Shown here: positions 1 to 11,497 of the stretch, piece by piece
How the letters are laid out: each line of letters starts with the position of its first letter
How positions within the stretch are numbered: the stretch's first letter is position 1
DNA from: Symbiodinium natans
Taxonomy: Eukaryota > Sar > Dinophyceae > Suessiales > Symbiodiniaceae
Length of the DNA stretch: 64,000 nucleotides
Assembly: GCA_905221605.1 (NCBI GenBank)
Contig: CAJNDS010002124.1
Coordinates: forward strand, 844,921-908,920
Direction of reading: 5' to 3'
Notes under the pieces: generated by a model
The model's database searches: none
What the model saw: the letters and a program-made list of their open reading frames with translations, nothing else
What the model was told of the DNA's origin: nothing
Translations under genes and position numbers: made by a program

Positions 1-1393
1 TATTCAGGAGCTGCTCTACTTCAGCGGCCATTCCTTCAATCAGGGGTTTTGGGAGTTCTGGAAAGGTTGGGGTTGTCCTCCAGTACCGAAACCTCGAGCC
101 TCGAGCGGCCATGCTTCTGGAAATACTGGAGGACGATCTGATGGACCCGCCCACTGGTACATGAAGCAGGGTTTATATTACTGTTATTGGTGAGTGTATA
201 CAAGGCTCCTTTGTAATATTGGTGAGTGTCTATCCTTGGTGTCCTTTTGGGGGACAAGAAATATATACCCTACTTCACATGAGACCGGGAGAGAGGACAG
301 ACGCGCACGCAACAAGCACGAAGGAAGAGGGGAGCAGCACATGTGCAACAGGGCGGCCAGAGCATGGGGCGGACAAGGGTGCGCAAGCACCGGGGCACCT
401 TGATCACGTGCTTCGAGCGCAGAGCTGTACTTACCTAGAGGGTCCACTTGCATTACTATTATGGCATCAGGTACCCAAAAACCATACTAAATAGGGTTTT
501 GGGGTACCTAATTCCATAATGGTACTACAAATGGAGCCTCTGGGTTAGATATCCTCGCCGTGAGTCGTGTTGGAGGGAAGATTTTTGCATCAACTGTCAC
601 TGGAAATCACGTGTGAGCATGATGAATCTCGCCTGATGCCTAAAACTTATTTATCCCCTAAGCTCTAAACCCTAAAAAGCCTGAACCCTACTTGCCAAGC
701 CCTCCCCCCCCCCCCCCCCCCCCCCCCAAACCCCAAAACCCCAAAATCCCAAACCCTAAACCCTAAACCCTAAACCCTAAACCCCAAACCGTCCCCCTTG
801 CGGGCCCTTAAGGAAGTTGGCGATCCCGTGCAGCAGACAATGAGCATGACGATCTCGCCAAATGCAACTCTGCGGCGCTTTAGGGTTCAGTGGGTTTAGG
901 GTTGAGGGTCTAGGGTTTAGGGTTTAGGGCTTAAGGCCCTAAACCCTCAACCCCAAACCCTAAACCCTAGCTTCAGGGTGGAGGGTCGTGGGTTTTTTCG
1001 GGATTGAGGCGGTTGAGGGTTTGAGGGCTACAGAGTTCAAGGCTTGTGGGGTTTAGGGTTTAGGTGTGCATGGGGTTTGTCGGGGGGGGGGGGGGGGTAG
1101 GATTTAATGGGTTCAGGGATTTACCAGCTAGGCCCTTGGGATATCTTACATATCCCTTACTTGGGTTTAAGAGGGTCATCTTTAGGAATATCTTTCAGAG
1201 GGTTTCAAGGGCCATCCGGGTTTAGGGTTTAGGGTTTAGGGTTTAGGGTTTAGGGTTTAGGGTTTAGGGTTTAGGGTCTAGGGTTTAGGGTTTTAAGGGG
1301 ACTGGGGGGTTCAGGGTCGCATCGTTCTTAATGAGGGCCAGGGAGGTGGTCAGAGCCACTCAAACCCGGTTCGTTTGGGACCTTGTGGTTCGG

Positions 1394-1545
1394 ATTTAGG
1401 GTTTAGGGTTTAAGGTTAGGGTTTAGGGTTTAGGGTTTAGGGTTTAGGGTTTAGGGTTTAGGGTTTAGGGTTTAGGGTTTAGGGTTTAGGGTTTAGGGTT
1501 TAGGGTTTAGGGTTTAGGGTTTAGGGTTTAGGGTTTAGGGTTTAA
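1394..1545 (+). repeat. Interstitial telomere-like block, TTTAGGG
   Basis: About twenty consecutive TTTAGGG units, nearly perfect, with the G-rich strand on +. The block starts and ends abruptly in unrelated sequence, so it is interstitial and not a chromosome end. Confidence 0.95.
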
Positions 1546-2532
1546 GGCCAATTGGGGTTCAGGGTTTAGGGTTTAGGTTTTAAGGTTAGGGTTTAGGGTC
1601 TAGGGACTTTGGGGTTTAGGGTTTAAGGTTAATTTGGGTTTAGGGATTTGGGGTTTAGGGTTTAAGGTTTTGAGTTGGTCCATGCTGTTGGCATGGGCGC
1701 AATGACGGTTCCTTACAAATGTCGCTTGTATTTGGGGTTTAGGGTTTATAGGGTGTAGGGTGTCCATGTGAGGGTTTAGGGTTTCCGGATACAAGGAGGA
1801 ACCCCCAAAAGAGACCCTTCATCTTGTTCCACGTCAGCCAGAAGACTCTTGACGCCGGAGGAGATCTGGCAGGGACACAGACTGCCGGGAGAGCTCCTGT
1901 TTGCCTGGACAGCTGACGGCCACTAACACAGCTGGTTTCGGCCAGAGGACTGTGGCTCCAGGGCAGGCGATGCACAGGTCTCATTCCGTGGGACGCGGTC
2001 CTTCCTTTTGTCGATGATTCTTGGAAAGGCATTCGGTGCTGTGGGTAAGAATCACTAAGTTCTTTCCCCTGCAATCTCTGTAGATTCAACGAAGCAACTA
2101 CAGTACCCAAAACTACCCATTCCTAAACAATGTGCCCCCGTGGGTTCCGGGGGGCTTCAGGGTTGGACTACAATTTGGCAGTGACGTCCGAAGTAGCCCT
2201 TCATACCGCCAAGCCCGCAAAGCCCTCAAACTAGATGCACCCGATTCAATGACTCCATAAGACCTCACCCTACATAGTCAGGATAGACGCTAAAACGGCC
2301 CTTGATTTCGGTCCCCCCCCCCCCCCGGCGCACCACCACCTCCCCTAAACCCTCAACCCCCCGAAACCCTGATGCTAAGCCCTAAGCCCTAGACCGCCAA
2401 AGTCTCTGAATCCCTAAACCCTCAAGAAGCCTAAACCCCGGACAGGTTTAGGGTTTAGGCTTCAGGGTTACATCCCCAACGCTGTCAAAACACCTAAACC
2501 CAAAACTTGGAACCCAAGCATTAGTTCAGGGC

Positions 2533-2620
2533 TGGGATGCTCCCCCTCATACGAACAGTCCTTCATAGGGACTACAGCAGTGGGTACCATAATCCCTATA
2601 AAGGACGGCGAAGCATCCCA
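2533..2620. mobile_element. MITE-like element, family 2 (GGGATG TIR)
   Basis: A short element that begins TGGGATGCTCCCCC and ends in an inverted copy (GCATCCCA). Related copies at 30,772-30,872 and 31,657-31,758 share the ends and an internal ACAGTCC-type segment. It has no coding capacity. The ends are inferred from comparing the copies. Confidence 0.6.
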
Positions 2621-4498
2621 AGTTTAGGGTTGGGCGCTTAGGATTTTCAGTCCTAAACCCTAAACCCGAAACCCTAAACCCTAAACCCTAAACCTTTAAA
2701 CCCTTAACCCTTAAACCCTAAACCCTTAACCCTTAACCCTAAAGCCCTAAAACCCTCAACCCGAAACCCTAAACCCGAAACCCTCAACTCTAAACCCTAA
2801 ACCCTAAACCCTAAGCCCCCACCTGCTGCCCCCTTTTGGCCCACCTCGGCAGGGCAGCTTCGAGCATGATGGCGGAGGGGTCGGGTCCTGAGTGCCGAAG
2901 TTTATTACTATCATTATTCTTATTATTAGTATTAATTATTATTATTACGATTATTATTATTATTATGGTAATCATAATAATTAACACTTTTTTGGTTCTT
3001 TTTCCTTCTGATTCTTGTGATTACGATGAATTGTCTCATTCTTCTCTTATATTCATTAGTATCATTGTTTTTTTTACTTTCGGGGACTGGGGGGTGGGGG
3101 GTGGGGGGTGGGGCGTTAAGTTAGGGTCGGAAGCCTCTGCGGTTTGGGTTGTCTTGCTTGTTTTTTGGAAGGGCGGGTTGGGGGTGTGAGGGTTTAGGGC
3201 TTCCCATGTCTTTGAGTTTTGGGTTCAGGAGGTTGAAGGTTGAAGTATGTGGCTAAGCCCCATCCAGCCCCCAAACCCTAGACCCTGAACACTGAACCCC
3301 TACCCTAAAGGGTCCATGTACCTAAACAGCGAGTACTTGGGCCTTAAAGCGCCTGCTATGTAAGTACTTTGGGGCCCAAGTATCCCCTAAACCCTTTACG
3401 CTAAGCCCTAAACTCTAAACCCTAAACCCCATTGGGCCTCAGGAGACAAGACGCGCCGGGAGGCGGCGAATGCCGCTGAGCTGCATGGTGATGTTCAAGG
3501 GTTGAGGGTTTTGGGTCGGTCGACCCTATTACAATTTTAGTGTTTAGGGTTTAGGGTTTTAGGGATTTCGGGTTGAGGGTTTAAAGGTCTGAGTCTAGTT
3601 GCTTTGCAAAATGCGTGGTTGGGTGATCCCAGAAGCCCTGCCGGCGATGGAACTGAACGCCCCGGAACGGCAGGCGTTCGACGCGTGCTGGGTGGCTGCA
3701 CCACACAAAAACAATCAATGCCTACTGTCGGGGGTGAAGACAACGGGGCGAGCTATGACCGCCACCGTGCATCTTGGCTATACGACTCCATCAAAGAAGG
3801 TGTTCCTCTGCCCTACATTGTCTCAAACCTTAAAGACCCTAAACCCTAGACCCTAAAACCTTAGAACCTGCTTAACCCTGAACCCTACTCCCTAAACCCG
3901 AAACTCTACCAGCTTCCCCAACCGTCCGAAGCCACAAGCGCTGCACTGTGGGCCTCTGACTTACTCTTGGTGAGGAGGCAAGGAGCAGTTTTCATCATTG
4001 TAAGAATCGTCGTTGTAGCCATGGCACGTCGTTTTTCTAGTAAGCATTGCAACAACGGAAGAAAGACATGTGGTAGCAGCAACAGAACAGAAGTAGTAGT
4101 AGCAGTCGGTGTTGTTGTAATTCTAACAATGCCTCAGTCCTTCAGTCCTGACGGAACTAACAGGACTTTGATTGCCTCTCCTTGCGGAGTTCATGGTTTA
4201 GGGTTTAGGGGTTGAGGGTTCCCTAAACCCTAAACCCTAGACCCTAGACCCTACACCCTAAACCCTAAACCCTAAACCCTAAGCCCTAAACCCTAAACCC
4301 TAAACCGGCCGAACGAACCCTGGTCTGCAGCGGGCCTTTGTTTCCCGAGGACGTCGGTTTTTTTTTTCCGGCTCATGGTCTGAACCGACGGAGCCTTGCT
4401 AGTTAGGCCTTTGGAGTATGGTAGATTTCCGCTTGTTGGGCTGACTAATGAAGAGCATCGCTTTGGAAGGAAGACTGCTCAGAGGGTTTCAAAGGCAA

Positions 4499-4655
4499 AC
4501 CCTAAGCCCTAAGCCCTAAGCCCCAAGCCCTAAGCCCTAAGCCCCAAGCCCTAAACCCTAAACCCTAAACCCTAAACCCTAAACCCTAAACCCTAAACCC
4601 TAAACCCTAAACCCTAAACCCTAAACCCTAAACCCTAAACCCTAAACCCTAAACC
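4499..4655 (-). repeat. Interstitial telomere-like block, CCCTAAA with CCCTAAG lead-in
   Basis: A lead-in of degenerate CCCTAAG/CCCCAAG units passes into about fifteen perfect CCCTAAA units. The graded edge suggests divergence from one end of the block. Confidence 0.9.
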
Positions 4656-5545
4656 CCAACCTCTGCCATCCAAGGAATGAGAGACTCCAGGAGAAGGAAA
4701 GACAGGCCGGGTGCTTCAGGGATGAATGGTTACTGCTTCAGGCCTTTCGTCTTTGGAGTTGTTTTAGTGCGAAACAAATCGAACCATAACAAATCGAACC
4801 ATAAATAATGCATTATATAAATCATATATCGTACTCACACGTATTCTCCAACAGTCTACAGACTTGGCACCCTTTTGCAATATTTTTTTGGTTCTTGGTT
4901 CCCTTGTCAAGCAGCCAACCCTCCAAAAAGGGTACTCTTATGATGACATGGTTACTGGGTCACCCGGCAGATGCTTGCCTGAAATCAATGGCACTGGTTG
5001 GGATGTCCCCCCCCCCCCCCCCCCCTTATAACCAACAGTCCTGAAAAGTGATTATAATTGGGGGGGGGGGGTACTGTAATCCCCACAGCACATTGCGCCT
5101 TTTTTTTGGTTGAGAGCTCTGTGAGATCGCTGTTGGAACGCACGTTGAGCCCTAAACCCTAAGTCCTAAACCCTATTTCTCCCCTCCACTGTCGTGGAAT
5201 TGGGGCTCTAGGGCGTCGGCTACTCAAACGCTCAGGATGTGTTAGATAGGTCATCCCCCTCCCCCTCAGGGGAAGCTCTAAACCCTCAAGACCCTGAATT
5301 GAAAGCCGCGACTGTTGTTTATAGGGCTTCGGGTTCAGGGTGTAGGGTTTAGGGTTCAGGAAAGTTTGTGGGGCTTGCGGAATCTAGAGGGGTTAAGAGG
5401 GGGGCTTTCTGGGTTTAGGGAGGCTTATGGTGTGAAGGGTGTAGAGCTTGATGTTACTTAAAACGTAACCCTATCAACCCGAACGCTAGCACCCTCAGCC
5501 CCGAAAGCCGAAGCCCTGAACATCCTTGCAGGTTTAGGGCTACGC

Positions 5546-5660
5546 AAGGGTTTAGGGTTTAGGGCTAGGGTTTAGGGTTTAGGGTTTAGGGTTTAGGGTT
5601 TAGGGTTTAGGGTTTAGGGTTTAGGGTTTAGGGTTTAGGGTTTAGGGTTTAGGGTTTAGA
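5546..5660 (+). repeat. Interstitial telomere-like block, TTTAGGG
   Basis: About fifteen near-perfect TTTAGGG units on +, about 320 bp from an oppositely oriented block at 5,984. Confidence 0.9.
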
Positions 5661-5714
5661 AAACCCCAAACCTAAATCCTCATTGACCAAGCAGTCTGAG
5701 CGCAAGTGCTTCTG

Positions 5715-5863
5715 TACTTAGAGATTCATGGTACTGTACTCATGAACCAATTATTTCTGTACTTATAACTGCATATATAACAATATCAGGGCACGTAAGG
5801 GGCTTCTAAGTGGGTGATAAGTACAGTTCTAATTGGTTAGTAAGTACCATGAGGCTCCAAGTA
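5715..5863. mobile_element. MITE-like element, family 1 (TACTTGGAGGTTCATG TIR)
   Basis: Starts with TACTTAGAGATTCATGGTAC and ends with the inverted form TACCATGAGGCTCCAAGTA. The interior is AT-rich with no reading frame. The same ends bound elements at 9,556, 15,164 and 26,779, which defines a family of about 110-170 bp. A solitary end of the same type lies at 5,961-5,981. Confidence 0.7.
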
Positions 5864-5983
5864 GGGGGTTTAGGGGGATTTAGGGCGGTCCAGGGGGGTT
5901 TAGGGGGTTTTGGGGGGTTTTGGGGGGTTTAGGGGGGTTCAAGAGGGTTTAGGAGTTTAGAGTACCATGAACCTCCAAGTACT

Positions 5984-6056
5984 AAGCCCTAAACCCTAAA
6001 CCCTAAACCCTAAACCCTAAACCCTAAACCCTAAACCCTAAACCCTAAACCCTATG
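5984..6056 (-). repeat. Interstitial telomere-like block, CCCTAAA
   Basis: About ten perfect CCCTAAA units directly abutting a solitary family-1 MITE end (CCTCCAAGTAC). The junction suggests the MITE or the block inserted at the edge of the other. Confidence 0.9.
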
Positions 6057-6924
6057 TTAGTTCTAACGATGTCCCGTGCCGAAGGGAGCCGTGGGCATGG
6101 CCGATGGCGACAGCCTCTTGGATTCAGGACACAAGACCACTTGGGAAACCCCTAGCCAGTTTAGGGTTTAGGGTTTAGGGTTTAGGGTTTAGGGTTTAGG
6201 GCTTAGGGCTTAGGGCTTAGGGTTTAGGGTTTAGGGTTTAGGGTGCCCTAGAAGCCCTAGAAGCCCCAGAAGCCTATAAGCCCTTTATGTGCCTATAAGC
6301 CCTAGAAGCCCTGCAAGCCATCAACTCTATAAAACCAAAACCCTAAACCCCATCATCATACACCCTAAACGAAAGCCTGCGCTCGCATTTGTAGCGGCGG
6401 CGGGGGGGGGGGGGGGGGGGGGGCTTGGGCTTGGGAGGTCTCGACAGTCCCAGGTTTCAAGCCCTAAGGAATCCTGTGTGCAGACGCCGGTGCCAATAAC
6501 TCGCAATCTGAACTCCGTTAGCTTTAGGTTTGGCTTTAGGTAGAGTTAAGCATTCGGGTTTAGTTTAGCTTTACAGGGTACTGCCCCCAGCACGGCATTG
6601 ATTCAGGAAGGCTGAATCGCCGCTAAACACCACGACCACGCCCAAAAATAACACTAAACCCTAAACGCTAAACCCTAAACCCTAAACACTAAACCCTAAA
6701 CCCTAAACCCTAAACACTAAACCCTAAACCCTAAACCCTAAACCCTCCATTCCCTGAAGCCCTCGTCTTAGAGCACCCTGAACTTCCTCAAGCTTGAAAC
6801 CCTACTGTAAGTCCTGAGTCGCGTTAAGCCCCAGAGCTCTAACTCCTAAGCGCAAATTCCCCTTAAGCCCTACATTTTCCCTAAACTCTACTTGCCCTAG
6901 AACCTAAACCTTAAACCCTATGCA

Positions 6925-7135
6925 CCTCATAAACCCTATAAACCCTATAAACCCTATAAACCCTATAAACCCTATAAACCCCATAAACCCTATAAACCCT
7001 ATAAACCCTATAAACCCTATAAACCCTATAAACCCTATAAACCCTCTAAACCCTATAAACCCTATAAACCCTATAAGCCCTATAAACCCCATGAACCCTA
7101 TAAACCCTCTAAACCCTAAACCCTAAACCCTAAAC
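6925..7135 (-). repeat. Variant telomere-like array, 9-bp unit CCCTATAAA
   Basis: About twenty units of a 9-mer (CCCTATAAA) in which the telomeric 7-mer has gained TA. The array is homogenised over about 190 bp and ends in ordinary CCCTAAA units. Both strands are open for over 60 codons, giving artificial Ile-Asn-Pro or Gly-Phe-Ile repeats that are not genes. Confidence 0.95.
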
Positions 7136-7619
7136 CCCCCCTTAAACAACCTGAATCCCATATTGCCAAGCTTAGGCGTCGCGGTGCTTCCTCCCGAGGG
7201 CGAGGAGAAGCCACGCGTTTCTTTGTGTCGCAGCAACCTGTGCCTTCTCTTGAGAGGGTTTAGGGTTTAGGGTTTAGGGTTTAGGGTTTAGGGTTTAGGG
7301 TTTAGGGTTTAGGGCTAGGGTTTAGGGTTTAGGGTTTTGCTTGGTAGATCGGACTTCGTTCTCGTAAGTAGTCACTGAGTGGGATATTAAGGATAGCCCC
7401 AGCTAGCGTCCTTTTTTCAGTGCATTCCCGACACTACTTTCTACCTCCTTGCCAAGTTCCTCGCCCGCGATCCCCTTTAGGAGGATTTGAGAGTTTGGCA
7501 TTTGCCGATTCAGGCTGTACAGTTTCCAGCCAGAAGCGACAAGGCCAACCCGAAAACCTGCGAGTTTTTTCTTATGCCATCTTTATTGCAAAGCTACCAC
7601 TCCTCCATGGGACAGGGTG

Positions 7620-7880
7620 GTTATATGTATATACAGCATCTTCATATACATATATATATATATATACATATTTGTGTGTGTATTCACATTTATGTCTACA
7701 ATATGCGCATACAATTCTATTAATTCTACATGCACATATACACGTGTGTATGTATGTTATATACATATACATTAATATATATATATATATACGCACGCAC
7801 ACTGAATTTCATACAAATCGTACAACTCTGTATATGTATACATCATACATGTATACGGATGCATGCATATACCTACGTAC
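7620..7880. repeat. TA/TG-rich compound microsatellite
   Basis: Mixed (TA)n, (TG)n and (CA)n runs with repeated TACATA words. Overlapping open frames on both strands consist of Tyr/Ile/His runs and are low-complexity artefacts. Confidence 0.9.
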
Positions 7881-9555
7881 ACATGCATGAACATAGGCAG
7901 GTGCCCCTATCAACAAACTCACCCTAAACCCTAAACCCTAAACCCTAAACCCTAAACCCTAAACCCTAAACCCTAAACCCTAAACCCTAAATAGGATTTG
8001 TCTGCAGCCACGAGGTGCTTCCTCTGTGCAAACGATTCGGCACAAAACCCGTGAGCGCTCGCAGCCTTCTAAGGACCAGCGGTTCACGGTTTAGGTTTTT
8101 AGGGTTTAGGGTTTAGGGTTTAGGGTCTAGGGTCTAGGATTTAGGGTTTAGGGTTTAGGGTTTAAGATTAAGGGCCAGAAAAGGCTTGCTACAGGAGACT
8201 GAAGAATTCCCAAGAAAACAGCATCCCCTTATGACCGCGGTGTAGATATAATGTAAACTACACCAGGTACAAGGTTTTAGGTATTTAAGGTTTGGGGGTG
8301 CAACCGGAACGAGAAGTACCTCACCTATAGTTCCCTTTATACATTTTAGAACCCATAGATTAGGTCCCTCGACAATTCGAACTACAACTGAGGCTCTAGG
8401 TCGTTCCGTTGAAACTCTAAGACATTTGGTGTGTTTCAAGCAGCAGCTCAACAAACAGCCCCTAAATCCGCAAGCCTGCGTCCGCTATCAACCAGGGCCT
8501 AGACCTTAGACCCTAAAGCTAGGTACCACCACTCAGAGAGTTTGACAAGGAATGCTTGGAACAGTCATGATCATAGTAAGTGGTGTTAGCTGGGGTATTC
8601 TACTCTATACCTTACCAAGTCTTACCGTCCCCCAAGCACCCTGAACCCGAAACCCTGGGTCTGGCAAGGGTCGACGACAGAGTCTCGTTGTCCCATAGGG
8701 TTTAGGGTTTAGGGCTTGGGGTTTAGGGTTTGCTGTTTAGGGTTTAGGGTTTGAGGTTTAGGGTTTAGGGTTTAGGGTTTAGGGTTTAGGGTTTAGGGTT
8801 TAGGGTCCAGGGTGGTGCACCCTCATCTTGTTTCGGATGCTTATTATATGGCTTGGGGGGGGGGGGGGGGCGTTCAACAGCACTTACAGTCCGCCTTCTG
8901 GAAGGTCCGCGCGGCCCTTACCAAGGAGACTTTACAAGGATCGATAAAATGCGATCTAAAATGTTCTTTCCTATTGGCTCTTAGGAGGGAGTGAGAGAGT
9001 GCGGTACCTTATAGAATCCCCTGCAAGGTTCAGATAGGGGGATATAACGGAGGTGAGGCCCTAAACCCTAAACCCTAAACCCTAAACCCTAAACCCTAAA
9101 CCCTAAACCCTAAACCGAGGTACCTCACTCCCTCATTCCCTGCTAAGAGCCAGTAAGACGTTCTTGCAGAAGGGTCAAGCAAGGGCTGTCTGGAGCAGGT
9201 GAGGATGCCCCCAGCACGTTGTCTTCCTCCTCTCCAGCCTTGTAAACCCGAAGCCCCACACCCTAAATCCCTAGTCCTAGGTTTAGGGTTTAGGGTTTAG
9301 GGTTTAGGATTTAGGGTTTAGGGTTTAGGGTTTAGGGTTTAGCTTGATTTTGAGCTTTCCGCCCTGCCCGACGACGCCCTTAGATCACTTGCAGGGGCTC
9401 GCACGGAGGCAAGCCATCCCATGACACTACACCCTAAACCCTAAACCCTAAACCTTAAACCTTAAACCCTAAACCCTAAAAAGCCATCCCATGAAACTAC
9501 ACCCTCCACTTGGCGAATTCATGGCACCCCTCGACCCCCAAACCCCACACCCTAC

Positions 9556-9667
9556 TACTTGGAGGTTCATGGGTACTTATAACCACAGTTCTAAGTCACT
9601 TATAACCGACTTGGGGGACTTAAGTACAGTTATAAGTAGGGTTATAAGTACCATGAACCTCCAAGTA
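9556..9667. mobile_element. MITE-like element, family 1
   Basis: Starts TACTTGGAGGTTCATGGGTA and ends with the inverse TACCATGAACCTCCAAGTA, an almost perfect terminal inverted repeat of about 19 bp. The AT-rich interior contains repeated ACTTATAAC words and no gene. Confidence 0.75.
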
Positions 9668-11358
9668 AGCCCCGCCCTCACAGCACGCGGGTGTGGGGCA
9701 CCCTAAACCCTGCAAACTGTTCAGCGCTTGATGGGTTTAGGGTCCCAAGAAACCCTATAACCCTAAACCCTGTATAACCCTTAGCCTAAACCCGAAACCA
9801 GGGCGATAAGGTCAAAGGGTTTAGAGCTCAGGGCTCGCATATGTGAACCCCTCGTTAACATCCTCCGCCTACAGCTTGAAACCCTAATCCTTGAGCTTTT
9901 AAACTCAAAAACCCCCAAAAACCCAAACCCGAAACCATACCCTAAACCCTACAACCCTAAACCCTAAACCCTGTAGACTCTGGACCCTAAACCCTATAAA
10001 CCCCCGAAACCCTATCGACCCTAAACCCTATAGACCCTATACCCCTGAACTATAGACTGCCAGAAAGTGGAAGTTGCCCCCTGCACGTAGCTTCTTGCGA
10101 GCCTTTCTCGTGCGCCAGAGAGGCCGTGTCGGTGCGGACGGGTTTAGGGTTTAGGGTTTAGGGTTTAGGGCTTAGGGTTTAGGGTTTAGGGTTGAGGGTT
10201 TAGGGTTTAGGGTTTAGGGCGTCTGTTCGTCGGTTCTTCTACTTTCGGAGTTGTTGATTCGGCGCCGGGATGCTTCATTATAGGACCTCAACCCTGGAAA
10301 CCCGAACCCTAGGAGCTTTCATGGGGTCGAAGGGTCCCCTAAACCCTAAACCCTAAACCCTAACCCCTAACCCCTAACCCCTAAACCCTAAACCCCTAAA
10401 CCCCTAAACCCCTATGTCGCTTTGCCCGGCCCCACGGCCTTCTTGGCGTTGCCATAGACCGCCGAAGTTCAGCAATCTTCGGCGAAACGGTTCACGGTTC
10501 CATCCGACCTGTCTGTCCAAAGGACAGCTTGACTCAACTGCTTTCGCTGCTGCCCCCCCCCCCCCCCCCCCACAGTTGGGGTCAAATGTCTAGGCAGGCC
10601 ATTGAAGCATTGGGTTTAGGGTTTAGGGTTTCGGGTTTAGGGTTTAGGGTAAGCGGGTCATAAGCAGGAATATTTTTTCAGCCGATGGAATGAGAATGGG
10701 TATCTTGGGTGACTAGGTCCAGATAAAGGGTGTCTAAGGGCACGTTCTTGGTAAGTGCCGTGGTTTCTGCCTGCTGCGGATTCTGTATTCAACCTAAATA
10801 ACACCCTAAACCCTAAACGCCGGGATTTGGGGGCCAAGGTTTGGGTTTGCTTTTTGCGCAGGTCTTAAACCCTAAACCCTAAACCCAGGTTCATGTATGG
10901 GGGGGCTTAGAGAAGAGATGCAAGCGACATGCCGATTGGGGTCAACAGTGATGGCAGCAGTGAATGAGATGTTCGGCTCCCGGCTGAGCAAAAGAGGCCG
11001 AGAGACCCTGAACCCTAAACCCTAAACCCTAAACCCTAAACCCTATTGAGGGTTATGGTTTTAGGCTTTAGGGTTAGGGTTCAGGGAGCCTAAACCCTAA
11101 ACCCTAAGGGTTTGTAGGAAGTTTGAGGGCTTGGGGGCTTTAAAGGGTTTAGGATTTATAGGTGCAAACCCTAAACCCTGAACCCTAAACCCTAAACCCT
11201 AAGGCCTAAAGCCTAAACCCTAACCCGAAACCCGAAACCCTAAGCCCTTGAGAAGGCCTCAACTGGCTGCGCCAAGGCGTCGGCACCAAGTTCATGCCAG
11301 CAGCTGCCGGTCGACAGGATGGGCATCGCGACGACCTTGGCTGGAGGGTTGAGGGGTA

Positions 11359-11497
11359 GCCCTAAACCCTAAACCCTAAACCCTAAACCCTAAACCCTAA
11401 ACCCTAAACCCTAAACCCTAAACCCTAAACCCTAAACCCTAAACCCTAAACCCTAAACCCTAAACCCTAAACCCTAAACCCTAAACCCTAAACCCTA
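11359..11497 (-). repeat. Interstitial telomere-like block, CCCTAAA
   Basis: About twenty perfect CCCTAAA units with sharp edges, among the longer perfect blocks in the window. Confidence 0.95.

Larger units (their letters stand above)
1..2820. other. Gene-free telomere-like repeat region
   Basis: The first 660 bases are unique sequence with no convincing gene. From about 661 the region alternates CCCTAAA-type and TTTAGGG-type blocks with short unique spacers; a poly-C run sits near 703-727 and a poly-G run near 1,081-1,097. Reading frames here are short and mostly run through repeat DNA (Asn-Pro-Lys-Pro and similar), so I annotate no gene. The stretch at 1,795-2,110 is unique but shows no domain. 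Confidence 0.7.
2821..7130. other. Gene-poor region of telomere-like blocks, AT tract and G/C runs
   Basis: Holds an ATT-rich microsatellite near 2,905-2,985 and telomere-like blocks in both orientations (around 4,200-4,305, 4,499-4,655, 5,546-5,660, 5,984-6,056, 6,159-6,244, 6,655-6,745). Long C or G runs sit near 5,008-5,026 and 6,402-6,423, and one family-1 MITE is present. The open frame at 3,599-3,856 shows no recognisable domain and ends in repeat DNA, so I do not call it a gene. Confidence 0.65.

Noticed and set aside
6904..7126. Gly-Phe-Ile and Ile-Asn-Pro repeat proteins
   Set aside because: Direct translation of the CCCTATAAA variant telomere array on both strands.
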